This document shows positions 53,796 through 61,971 of a stretch of 64,000 bases of DNA, piece by piece; within the stretch, counting starts at the first letter, position 1, and each line of letters opens with the position of its first letter. The translations under genes and the position numbers were made by a program. The DNA is taken from positions 1-64,000 of the forward strand of contig CALKKS010000028.1 in NCBI GenBank assembly GCA_937995345.1, written 5' to 3'. Below the pieces are notes generated by a model, which did not search any database, was not told where the DNA came from, and saw nothing but the letters and a program-made list of their open reading frames with translations. This DNA comes from an uncultured Collinsella sp. (GTDB lineage Bacteria > Actinomycetota > Coriobacteriia > Coriobacteriales > Coriobacteriaceae).

Positions 53796-54356
53796 ATGTC
53801 CAACAGCGTTCAGCGTATGGCCAAGGCGGGCGAGACTGTAAGGAAGCTTGGCTTTTGCATGGCGGTCGTTTTTGCGGGAATGCTCATCGCTTTTGCCGCG
53901 TTGGTTGTTTACGTGATCTGGTATGCGGTTGCAAACGTTGTTTCTGTCGATTCTTTCGGTGTCGTGACGCTTCTCGATGGCGGGAGCATCGTTATCCCAA
54001 GCGGGCTGTGCATGGCGCTTGTCATGGGTATTTCGCTTGTCGTTTTGTGCGGAATCAGCCGTGACATTTCGCGGGGCGTATCGCCCTTTACCAGGGCGCA
54101 TGTGCGGCTTATCCGTGTTCTCGCGCTTGCCTTTGCTGTTAACGCCGCGGTTTCGCTTGTTGGTGCCTATGGATCGGTCAATCTTACCATTGGTGGGCTG
54201 GAGCTTTGCGTCGTGCCTCATTCCTTCGTTATCGCGATTTGCCAGGGCGTTGCCTTTGACGCGGGGTCGCTTATCGGCGCGGCCGTCTGTTTGTTTGTCT
54301 CGGTGATCTGGAGCTATGCCTCGCTGCTCCAGGAGCAGTCTGACGAGCTTGTGTAG
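53796..54356 (+). CDS. DUF2975 membrane protein
   Basis: A 186-aa protein with four membrane helices (VVFAGMLIAFAALVVYVIWY, then LCMALVMGISLVVLCG, VLALAFAVNAAVSLVGAYG and LIGAAVCLFVSVIWSYASLL). The spaced motif GVSPFTRAHVRLIRVLA is typical of DUF2975. This family is almost always followed by a small XRE-type regulator, as here (54365). The pair is thought to be a membrane-linked regulatory switch, but the function is not established. ATG at 53796 follows GAGGGTGAGTGT. Confidence 0.85.
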   Translation: MSNSVQRMAKAGETVRKLGFCMAVVFAGMLIAFAALVVYVIWYAVANVVSVDSFGVVTLLDGGSIVIPSGLCMALVMGISLVVLCGISRDISRGVSPFTRAHVRLIRVLALAFAVNAAVSLVGAYGSVNLTIGGLELCVVPHSFVIAICQGVAFDAGSLIGAAVCLFVSVIWSYASLLQEQSDELV

Positions 54357-54364
54357 GAGGAAAC

Positions 54365-54694
54365 ATGAGCTATCTCATCATCGAGCTTGAGACGCAGCTG
54401 CTTAAGACCGGAAAGACCAGTGCTGATCTGATCCGGGCGACGGGGCATACTCCGGCTAATATTTCAAAGCTAAGAAACGGAAAAATAAAAGCTATTCGCC
54501 TTAAGACGCTTCTTGAAATCTGTGATGAGCTTGATTGTCAACCGGGAGATATTATTCAGCGCGTGAGCGAGAAAGAGCTCGAGGAACTTATTGTCGAACG
54601 CGCAAAAAATGTCGTGAGGCAGATGCGGGATGGCGGAGGCAACGAGGCGTCACTTCCGACATCAGTCTTCGCTGTCGATTTGAGCGATGAGTAG
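54365..54694 (+). CDS. Small XRE/YozG-type HTH regulator
   Basis: A 109-aa protein with a helix-turn-helix at about 8-65: KTGKTSADLIRATGHTPANI, then SKLRNGKIKAIRLKTLLEIC and LDCQPGDIIQ, the usual YozG pattern. The C-terminal ~40 residues are charged and variable. It begins eight bases after the DUF2975 stop with GGAGG in the gap (TAGGAGGAAACATG). Probably represses its own operon and may control the ABC genes downstream (inference). Confidence 0.87.
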   Translation: MSYLIIELETQLLKTGKTSADLIRATGHTPANISKLRNGKIKAIRLKTLLEICDELDCQPGDIIQRVSEKELEELIVERAKNVVRQMRDGGGNEASLPTSVFAVDLSDE

Positions 54695-54772
54695 CATATA
54701 GCGAGCAGCCAAAACGAAATATCAGTGCGAAGGGGCCTGTGTCTAACACGGGCTCTATCTTTTGAGATTATC

Positions 54773-54805
54773 TTGACAAATATAAGTTATCGTCAAACAA
54801 TAACT
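54773..54805 (+). promoter_or_regulatory. Promoter and operator-like repeat before the ABC genes
   Basis: TTGACA at 54773-54778 is a perfect -35 box; a 17-bp spacer leads to AACAAT (54796-54801), a poor -10. The inverted pair AGTTAT (54785-54790) / ATAACT (54800-54805) overlaps it, as expected for a repressor site. The ABC gene starts 35 bases on. Confidence 0.5.
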
Positions 54806-54839
54806 AAAAGTAAATACGATAAGAGAAAGGGGGAACGAT

Positions 54840-55565
54840 ATGAGCGCACCAGCGGTAAAGCTATCAAAGGTGTCAAAGCGCTATGGAAAACGGCGTGTGT
54901 TGCATGACGTTTCCTTCGAGGTACATCAGTCTGAGCTTTGCGCCCTTGTTGGTGCAAACGGGGCGGGCAAAAGCACGCTTATTAAAATAGTGCTGGGCCT
55001 CTGTGAGCCATCGTCGGGGAGCGTGGAGCTCTTTGGAGGCAAGTCGAAAAAAGAGCTGAGCCTGATGCGGACGCGTGTCGGCTATGTGCCAGATTCCAGC
55101 GGAGCATACCAATCCCTCAGTGCGGCTGAGAATCTTCGGATCCGATGTGCGGAATGGGGGCTTGATGAGAATTGTGAGATTCCTCGCGTTTTGAGCCTAG
55201 TTGGACTGGATGCCGATGAGAAAAAGAGCGTGAGCAGTTTTTCTCTGGGAATGAAACGGCGACTGGATATAGCTACGGCTTTGTTGGGTGACACCGACGT
55301 ACTAATTTTCGATGAGCCGGCAAATGGATTGGATCCGTTGGGCATCGAGAGTACATGGGCCCTTATCGGTCGATTGAATCGAGAGCAGGGTAAGACCATG
55401 CTCATCTCTAGTCATGATTTGGATGAGTTGGCATCGGTTGCAACAAGCTGCCTGTTTATTCATGACGGCGAACTGATAAAAAAGGAATCGATGGACGTCA
55501 TAAGGGATGAGGCGTCGTCCCTAAAAGAGTATTACAGGCGCTTGATGAAGGTGGTCTCGCTATGA
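54840..55565 (+). CDS. ABC transporter ATP-binding protein (exporter type)
   Basis: A 241-aa ATPase of the BcrA/NatA type. Walker A GANGAGKST is near 39-47, the signature reads FSLGMKRRLDIA (LSxGQ replaced by SLGMK, common in this group), Walker B LIFDEPANGLDP, switch His in SSHDLDEL. It overlaps the first permease by four bases (ATGA). Typical roles are bacteriocin or peptide-antibiotic resistance or export. These three genes are A/T-richer than most of the window, suggesting horizontal acquisition. ATG at 54840 follows AAAGGGGGAACGAT. Confidence 0.9.
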   Translation: MSAPAVKLSKVSKRYGKRRVLHDVSFEVHQSELCALVGANGAGKSTLIKIVLGLCEPSSGSVELFGGKSKKELSLMRTRVGYVPDSSGAYQSLSAAENLRIRCAEWGLDENCEIPRVLSLVGLDADEKKSVSSFSLGMKRRLDIATALLGDTDVLIFDEPANGLDPLGIESTWALIGRLNREQGKTMLISSHDLDELASVATSCLFIHDGELIKKESMDVIRDEASSLKEYYRRLMKVVSL

Positions 55566-56386
55566 AGCGGGCGATTCATCCCATAAAGGCAGATATGATG
55601 CGTTTGCACAGGATATTTCCGGCGACGTTTGGTCTTGCGCTTATGCTGGCGTTCGGCCTTCTCTTCGGCATCTTTCTAAAAAACGGAACAACGTTGCTCG
55701 CCTGTGGCAATAGCGTTTTTGGGGAGGATATTGGCTTCTGCTGGAATGTAATCGATCCTTCTGCACCCGATGAGTCCCTTGTGCGTAGTGCCTTTGCCGG
55801 CACATCTTTGTTTGTGCCGCTCATCGTTTGCCTGGTAATTCTACAGGAACGTGGCTATGAAGAGGGCTGCCGAATTTCTTTGGCAAGAGGTCTCAACAGC
55901 TTTTATGGGGCTCTAGCCCATGCATTTTCGTCTGCTTTAATAATTGGCGCAGTATATAGTGCGCTTTGCCTTCTTCTTTTTGCCATAGCCGTAACACGTG
56001 GAGGGCAAAACTACGTGCATGGCATGCTGGCTGCATTTTTGCCTGCAATGATAGTCAACGCCGTATTGGTGATATCGGTTGCGCTGGAGACGGTGACCAT
56101 CTATCGGATTACGGGCAGCGCTGTATTGAGCGGGGCCGTGGTGATAGTTGGATTTGTCATGAGCTTGACGCTCTACGGAACTTACCTTCAGACGCCCATA
56201 CCGTCCTTGCGATGGATCTTCTTTCTTCCGGGGCCGTACCTTGGAGTTGGATGTGCCCTTGGGTATAGCGATATGGGGCAGCTGACGCTTCTGGGATATG
56301 GCGCGGCAGCCAGCTGTCTATCGGTATTGATTTACGCTCTCGTGAGCTTTCGTGCTGGGGGTGTGGTCAATGGCTCGTCAGACTAG
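55562..56386 (+). CDS. ABC transporter permease subunit 1
   Basis: A 274-aa membrane protein with about six helices (FGLALMLAFGLLFGIFL, LFVPLIVCLVIL, ALIIGAVYSALCLLLFAIAV, MIVNAVLVISVALETV, AVVIVGFVMSLTLYGTYL, LSVLIYALVSFRAGG). The soluble part near residues 45-70 is external. It matches the ABC-2-like exporter layout. Coupled to the ATPase before it and overlapping the next permease by 17 bp. Confidence 0.82.
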   Translation: MKRAIHPIKADMMRLHRIFPATFGLALMLAFGLLFGIFLKNGTTLLACGNSVFGEDIGFCWNVIDPSAPDESLVRSAFAGTSLFVPLIVCLVILQERGYEEGCRISLARGLNSFYGALAHAFSSALIIGAVYSALCLLLFAIAVTRGGQNYVHGMLAAFLPAMIVNAVLVISVALETVTIYRITGSAVLSGAVVIVGFVMSLTLYGTYLQTPIPSLRWIFFLPGPYLGVGCALGYSDMGQLTLLGYGAAASCLSVLIYALVSFRAGGVVNGSSD

Positions 56387-57188
56387 AAGATTCCTTCAGT
56401 CAGAATTGAAGCATGTGAGCAAATGGACGTACGCCTTAATCCTGGTAATTTATGCGTGCATGGTGGTATTGCAGATTAATTCTTTCCCGATGTGGTTCTG
56501 TAGCCTCCGTGAGAACAGTTTCTTGGGCTTTTTCCCAGACCCGACGCTTCGGCTATCGGCGGAGGATGTCCTTCTATTTGGTAATGCAGAGGTTTTTCGC
56601 GGTCTGCTGTTCAACGTAGCCCCGTTGGCTCATGCATTGTTCTTTCCGTTCATCGCAGCTTGCATTGTGCCGCGTTTTGTCAGTTCGAGCTTTGCAGAGG
56701 AACCGTGGGGGCTGTCGGAGGCTCGGGGAGGGAAGCGGGCGTGCGCTACTGTTGCACGAGCGATACTGTCTTCACTTGCCCTTTTGGGCGCTTTTGTCCT
56801 GTCGAGCGTCGTTTTGTACTGCCTTAACTGCGCAATCGTTTTAGATGCTCAACAGCATCTCAACCTGCATGTATTTTGCTATCGACTTGTTCTTGCAGCT
56901 GTTGCCTGCCTTGCATACGTGGTCTCTTGCGTGATCGTTGTTTCCTACTTTGGATCCGGCTTCGGTCCGATTGGCATGCTGTTGCTTGTCAACGTCGTAG
57001 CGATCTACATACAGGTCGGGGTCAATTCCATGCTTCCGCTTCCGTCTTCGATGCTCATGTGGATTTGCGGCGTGACCCCGTTGGAGGATAGTCAATGCAC
57101 TTCGATTTTAATTGACTGTCTCATAAACGTAGCAAGCGTTTTTGCCATTTGCTTTACCGTCGACCGATTGCGGTCGAGATTTCTTTGA
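56370..57188 (+). CDS. ABC transporter permease subunit 2
   Basis: A 272-aa membrane protein with about six helices (TYALILVIYACMVVLQ, ALFFPFIAACIVPRFV, ILSSLALLGAFVLSSVVLYC, LVLAAVACLAYVVSCVIVV, GMLLLVNVVAIYIQVG, LINVASVFAICFTV). It shares the size and layout of the first permease but little sequence, so the transporter is probably a heterodimer. ATG at 56370 lies inside the end of the first permease gene, after GGGGGTG. No lantibiotic gene is seen nearby, so it may serve for immunity. Confidence 0.82.
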   Translation: MARQTRRFLQSELKHVSKWTYALILVIYACMVVLQINSFPMWFCSLRENSFLGFFPDPTLRLSAEDVLLFGNAEVFRGLLFNVAPLAHALFFPFIAACIVPRFVSSSFAEEPWGLSEARGGKRACATVARAILSSLALLGAFVLSSVVLYCLNCAIVLDAQQHLNLHVFCYRLVLAAVACLAYVVSCVIVVSYFGSGFGPIGMLLLVNVVAIYIQVGVNSMLPLPSSMLMWICGVTPLEDSQCTSILIDCLINVASVFAICFTVDRLRSRFL

Positions 57189-57227
57189 TTGTTTGTGAGG
57201 GATAAACATACCGAGCATATCAAATAC

Positions 57228-57265
57228 AGGGGGGGGCGGGCACCGTGGCTGGTGTCCGCCCCCCT
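57228..57265. terminator. Strong terminator between convergent genes
   Basis: An AGGGGGG..CGGGCACC stem pairs with GGTGTCCGCCCCCCT around GTGGCT. It lies 40 bases past the permease and 35 bases past the amidotransferase on the other strand. Confidence 0.8.
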
Positions 57266-57299
57266 GGCTTAGGAGGCTTTAACTTGTGTGGCTTGCGAG

Positions 57300-58109
57300 C
57301 TAACGGGCCTGCTTAACCTTAGCCGCTGCCTCGACAAACGACTTCCACAGGTTAAAGTCGGTCTCGAGCGTCTTCCACGTGTACTCGGGATGCCATTGCA
57401 CGCCCAAGCAGAATGGCTGGCCTTCGACCTCGATGCACTCGGGCACGCCGTCGGTTGCCTTGGCGACCAAACGCGTGCTCTTACCCAGACGATCGACGCA
57501 GCAGTGGTGTGCGGAGTTGGTTTGGATCAGCTTGTGTCCGCCAACCGCGCGGTCGAGCAGCGAGCCCGGCACGACCTCGACGGGATGCACGGGGTCGTTG
57601 AGCACGTGGGTATGGCGCCACTGCGTGCGGCCCTCGCGAGCGCCCAGGCTCGGCACGTCCATGCACAGGGTGCCGCCAGTGGCGACGTTGAGCAACTGCG
57701 TGCCGCGGCAGGTGGTAAAGAGCGGCTTTTTGGCGCGGAGCACCTCGCCGACCAGCTTAAACTCAAAGCTATCGCGGATCTCGCAGCAGAGGGTGGGGTC
57801 GTAGGGTCTATCATCGCCCCAGCGCTTGGGGTTGACGTCCGGGCCGCCGGGAATAGCGATACCGTCGGCGATATCGACGTAATGGCGGATGACCTCAATG
57901 TCCTCGGTGATGGACATCTGCAGCGGCAGGCCGCCGGCGGCAAGGATGGCATCGACAAAGACACTTGCGATTTCCTCGTTGGGGGAGAGCGTCTCGCTTA
58001 AAAACGGCTTCGCCTCTTCCCAGCGCGGCGCGACGAGGATAAGCGGGCGGTCGGCGGGATCGACGTCGACGTGTGGGGTGTATGACGATGAAGTGCGAGT
58101 TCCGATCAT
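57300..58109 (-). CDS. Class-I glutamine amidotransferase-like hydrolase (gamma-glutamyl-GABA hydrolase type)
   Basis: About 269 aa of the peptidase C26 family. It has the nucleophile Cys in FTTCRGTQLLNVATGGTL, the catalytic His-Glu in LGVQWHPEYTW, and GIAIPGGPDVNPKRWGDD, typical of PuuD-like enzymes. It could cleave gamma-glutamyl compounds such as gamma-glutamyl-GABA. ATG at 58109 (MIGTRTSSS) is preferred; a GTG at 58157 adds 16 residues without family similarity. The amino acid ABC transporter genes end just upstream on the same strand (58164), so a joint operon for glutamate- or glutamyl-type substrates is plausible. Confidence 0.87.
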   Translation of the reverse strand: MIGTRTSSSYTPHVDVDPADRPLILVAPRWEEAKPFLSETLSPNEEIASVFVDAILAAGGLPLQMSITEDIEVIRHYVDIADGIAIPGGPDVNPKRWGDDRPYDPTLCCEIRDSFEFKLVGEVLRAKKPLFTTCRGTQLLNVATGGTLCMDVPSLGAREGRTQWRHTHVLNDPVHPVEVVPGSLLDRAVGGHKLIQTNSAHHCCVDRLGKSTRLVAKATDGVPECIEVEGQPFCLGVQWHPEYTWKTLETDFNLWKSFVEAAAKVKQAR

Positions 58110-58163
58110 AGGTGCTGCTTTCGAGTTTGGATGGTCATGGCAAGCGGGCGAGCGCACGGCTGG

Positions 58164-58928
<765 letters not shown>

Positions 58929-58964
58929 AATGCTCGGCTCCTTATTCCTAGAAATCGTAAATCG

Positions 58965-59798
58965 TTAGCGGATGATGGTCGCGCCGGTCTTGTGCGAAAC
59001 GTAGACGGCGGCCTTGTTAATCGCGACATTGATGAGGATGTAGATGACCGCGATCACCAGGTAGACCGACACGAGGGCGTCGTAGTTGGTGATAAGCACG
59101 CGGGCGTTTTGCATCAGGTCGGGGTAGCTCACCACGTAGGCGACGGTGGTGTCCTTGACCACGACTACGAGCTGCGAGATCAGCGACGGGATGATAAACC
59201 GAATCGCCTGGGGCAGCACGATTTTAAAGGTGATTTTGGCCTTGGAGAGGCCGAGCGCCTGGGCTGCCTCGACCTGGCCGCGCGGTACGGCGTTGACGCC
59301 GGCGCGGAAGATCTCGGCCAGTACGCCGGCTGCAGCGAGCGCGACGGGAAGCGTGAGCATCCAAAACGACGGCAGTGCGATCTTGTACTGCGGCAGCACC
59401 AAAAAGAAGAAGTAGATGAACAGAAGGCTCGGCACGCCGCGGAAGAAATCGGTGAGTACGCGGCAGGCCAGCTGCAGCGGCTTGATGTCGCTGGTACGGC
59501 CGAGCATGAGGGCTAAGCCCAGAGCCAGTGCGATGGCGCCGGCGGTGAGCGCGACTTTAACGGTGCCCTCAAAACCGGCAAGCAGGAACTTCCAGGTGGT
59601 GAGGTGCGTAAAGAAGTACCAGTAATGGACCGAAAGCTGGCCGGTCACATAAAAGCGCTGCAGCACGAGGGCGACGAGTGCGGCCACGGCAACAAGCGAG
59701 ATGGCGGTGCCGATGCGAATCTTGGCGCGCATCTTGGGGCCGGGAGCCTCGTAGAGCGCATCGCGCATGGTGAGCGCGGGAGAGGAATGCTTGCTCAT
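58965..59798 (-). CDS. Polar amino acid ABC transporter permease (second)
   Basis: A 277-aa HisM/GltK-type permease: an N-terminal ~70-residue extension with one helix, then the permease core. The EAA-like loop EAAQALGLSKAKITFKIVLPQAIRFIIPSL couples to the ATPase. It overlaps the first permease by four bases. The extended N-terminus resembles the C. glutamicum GluD arrangement. Confidence 0.9.
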   Translation of the reverse strand: MSKHSSPALTMRDALYEAPGPKMRAKIRIGTAISLVAVAALVALVLQRFYVTGQLSVHYWYFFTHLTTWKFLLAGFEGTVKVALTAGAIALALGLALMLGRTSDIKPLQLACRVLTDFFRGVPSLLFIYFFFLVLPQYKIALPSFWMLTLPVALAAAGVLAEIFRAGVNAVPRGQVEAAQALGLSKAKITFKIVLPQAIRFIIPSLISQLVVVVKDTTVAYVVSYPDLMQNARVLITNYDALVSVYLVIAVIYILINVAINKAAVYVSHKTGATIIR

Positions 59799-60454
59799 CG
59801 GAGGATCCTCACCTTCTTATCGATATAGTTGCCAATGTGGCTCACCACAAAGGCCGTGCCCAGGTAGCCGAGTGCCGAGATAAAGAACGCGGCGACGCCG
59901 CCGAGCGAGCGCGTGTTGATGTAGCTCACCACGCCGGTGAGCTCCTGCGGCTTAAGCGGCACCTGACTGCCGAGCGCGGTGGTGAGCATGACGGCGATAA
60001 AGAGGTTGGTCATGGGCAGCACGCTCGAACGCAATGCCTGCGGAATCACGATTTTGGCGAGGATGCGGTTGAAGCTCATGCCGAGCGAGCGGGCGGCCTC
60101 GACCTGGCCGACGCCGACGGTGTTGATGCCGCTCATAAAGTTCTCGGAACCAAAGGCCGAGCCCAAGAGGACCGTGGCGACGATGACACAAGTACGGTAG
60201 GGCAGCACGATCTTGAGCGGCGGCAGCGCGTAGACGACGATGATGAGCAGCGCGATGCCGGGGATGTTACGGAAGACCTGGACATACAGGTCGCCAAAGA
60301 CGCGCAGCGGCTTGAGCGGCGACACGCGCATCACGGTGACAGCGACGGCCAGCACCATGGCGATGGCAAACGACTCAAGCGTCATGCCCCAGGTTGCTAG
60401 CAGGGCGTCGATATAGTTCTGGCCATAGAGCGACCAGAGCTCGGAGAGACTCAT
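59795..60454 (-). CDS. Polar amino acid ABC transporter permease (first)
   Basis: A 219-aa HisQ/GltJ-type permease with five helices. The EAA-like loop EAARSLGMSFNRILAKIVIPQALRSSVLPM is clear. It starts about 140 bases after the binding-protein gene, with a hairpin in between (60480). It forms a heterodimer with the next permease. Confidence 0.9.
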   Translation of the reverse strand: MSLSELWSLYGQNYIDALLATWGMTLESFAIAMVLAVAVTVMRVSPLKPLRVFGDLYVQVFRNIPGIALLIIVVYALPPLKIVLPYRTCVIVATVLLGSAFGSENFMSGINTVGVGQVEAARSLGMSFNRILAKIVIPQALRSSVLPMTNLFIAVMLTTALGSQVPLKPQELTGVVSYINTRSLGGVAAFFISALGYLGTAFVVSHIGNYIDKKVRILR

Positions 60455-60479
60455 GCGGACCTCCCGCCGATAAGGAAAG

Positions 60480-60503
60480 GGGCTCCCGTGTGTACGGAAG
60501 CCC
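60480..60503 (-). terminator. Attenuator-like hairpin between binding protein and permeases
   Basis: GGGCTCCCGT / ACGGAAGCCC, one mismatch. On the minus strand it is followed by CCTTTCCTT. Partial termination here would give more binding protein than membrane parts, a common arrangement. Confidence 0.55.
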
Positions 60504-60592
60504 TGACAACTCAGTGAGGAAACAGTTTACCGCAATAAAGCGCATCATGCGTTTCCATATGGTTTCGTAGCGGCCGTTACTAGGTTCGCTGC

Positions 60593-61588
60593 CTAGGCGC
60601 CGATCTCGGGCAGCTCGGGAACATTGGTGTCGCCCGTACGGTCGCCGATGCAGATCTGCCACAGCTCGGTCCAGGTGCCGTCGTCCTCGATCTTCTTAAG
60701 GAAGTCGTTGACAAAGGCGACGCCGTCGGAATCGAGCGGCAGGCCGATGCCGTAGGGCTCTTTGCTGCCGAAGGGCTTGCCGGCGATCTTGTACTTACCG
60801 GGTTCGCGGACCAGGGCGCTCTGCTGCATGTTGTTATCGATGACGTAGGCGTCAACGCGGCCCTGCTGGAGTGCCTGGCGGGCCTCCTCGTCGGTTTTGA
60901 ACTCCTGCTGGCTGGCCTTGGGGGCAAACTCCTCCAGGATGGCGGGGCCGTTGGAGCCGGACTGGACGGCGACGTTCTTGTCGGCCAGGTCGTCGACGCT
61001 CTTGATGTCGTCGTTGTCGGCGAGCACCAGGATGGCCTGCTGGGTGTAGTAGTAGGGACCGGCGAAGGAGACGAGCTTCTTGCGCTCATCGGTGATGGTG
61101 TAGGTGGCGAACACGGCGTCGACCTGGCCGTTCTGCAGCACGGACTCACGCGTGTCGGAGGTCACCTGGGTGATCTCGACCTTGTTCTCGCCCAGGATGT
61201 AGTTGGACAGGAGCTGTGCGATGCCGGCGTCGAAGCCGCGGGTCTTGCCATCCTTCTCGTTGAGGAGGGAGAAGAGCGTGGAGGTCTGAACGCCACCGAT
61301 CTTAAAGACGCCGGCGTTCTTGACGGCAGTTGCCCAAGTGCTAGCGGCGATGGCATCGTCGTCGGCCTTGGGGCCGTTGTCGACGAGCTTGTCGAATGCC
61401 TTGGCGTCGAGGGTAGTGGAAGCCTCGGTGTCGTCGGAGCTCTTGGAAGAGCCGGCGGCGGAACCCTTGTCGGCCTCGGCGCTGGTGTCGGAGCAGCCGG
61501 CAAGACCAAGGCCGGCGACGGTTGCGAAGGTGGCGGCGACAAAGCCGCGGCGGTCGAGAACGACCTGCTGGGAGAGGTTCTTGCTCAT
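60593..61588 (-). CDS. Amino acid ABC transporter substrate-binding lipoprotein
   Basis: A 331-aa binding protein. The leader has an Arg pair (DRRGFVAATF) and lipobox LAGC with Cys32, so it is an exported lipoprotein, possibly by the Tat path. The mature part is a family-3 solute-binding protein: TRGFDAGIAQLLSNYILGEN, VDAVFATYTITDERKKLVSFAGPYYYTQQ and GIGLPLDSDGVAFVNDFLK. It is first in the transport operon and preceded by a good promoter (61631). The GluB-like layout suggests glutamate or a related acidic or amide amino acid. Confidence 0.92.
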   Translation of the reverse strand: MSKNLSQQVVLDRRGFVAATFATVAGLGLAGCSDTSAEADKGSAAGSSKSSDDTEASTTLDAKAFDKLVDNGPKADDDAIAASTWATAVKNAGVFKIGGVQTSTLFSLLNEKDGKTRGFDAGIAQLLSNYILGENKVEITQVTSDTRESVLQNGQVDAVFATYTITDERKKLVSFAGPYYYTQQAILVLADNDDIKSVDDLADKNVAVQSGSNGPAILEEFAPKASQQEFKTDEEARQALQQGRVDAYVIDNNMQQSALVREPGKYKIAGKPFGSKEPYGIGLPLDSDGVAFVNDFLKKIEDDGTWTELWQICIGDRTGDTNVPELPEIGA

Positions 61589-61630
61589 GGTAGAACACCT
61601 TTCTCAAAAAATCCTAGCGGTTGAGTAGAG

Positions 61631-61659
61631 TTATACCCTATCGCGTTCAAATGGGTCAA
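61631..61659 (-). promoter_or_regulatory. Promoter of the amino acid transporter operon
   Basis: On the minus strand TTGACC (61659-61654), a 17-bp spacer, and GTATAA (61636-61631) sit about 43 bases upstream of the start codon. Good sigma-70-type match. Confidence 0.7.
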
Positions 61660-61702
61660 CACGAAATAACTCAGAAACATACTTACCTTATGGGTTATTC
61701 TA

Positions 61703-61723
61703 CCTACCAAAAAAGGACAGGTT
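61703..61723 (+). repeat. Partial copy of the 39-bp dispersed repeat
   Basis: CCTACCAAAAAAGGACAGGTT matches the first 21 bases of the repeat at 45979 with one change, then diverges. Confidence 0.6.
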
Positions 61724-61778
61724 CACAGGCACCTTCGTGGTGGTTTTGACCGATGCAACGGCATGCCTTACTGTTTTG

Positions 61779-61914
61779 TCTCAATCTGTAACATCTGCAG
61801 CCATTTTTGCCGAGTAACTGTTACAGATTGAGATTATCTCCTTAGGGGAATTCGAATGTCTCGATCTGTAACAGTTAGACGGGAATTCGGGCCATAGATG
61901 TTACAGATTGAGAT
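61779..61914. repeat. Nested palindrome with four ATCTGTAACA half-sites
   Basis: Outer arms TCTCAATCTGTAACATCT (61779-61796) / 61897-61914 are perfect over 18 bp. Inner arms AACTGTTACAGATTGAGA (61817-61834) / 61859-61876 match 17 of 18. All four carry the same CTGTAACA core in alternating orientation. Between the transporter operon and the Dxs-like gene. Confidence 0.75.
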
Positions 61915-61934
61915 AATCGCGCCGCGAAAATTAA

Positions 61935-61971
61935 AACCTCCGCAGGGGTGCTTCCCTTGCGGAGGTTTTTT
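61935..61971. terminator. Terminator after the Dxs-like gene
   Basis: AACCTCCGCAGGG pairs with CCCTTGCGGAGGTT, with T-runs on both sides; the stem abuts the gene's stop codon. Confidence 0.8.
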
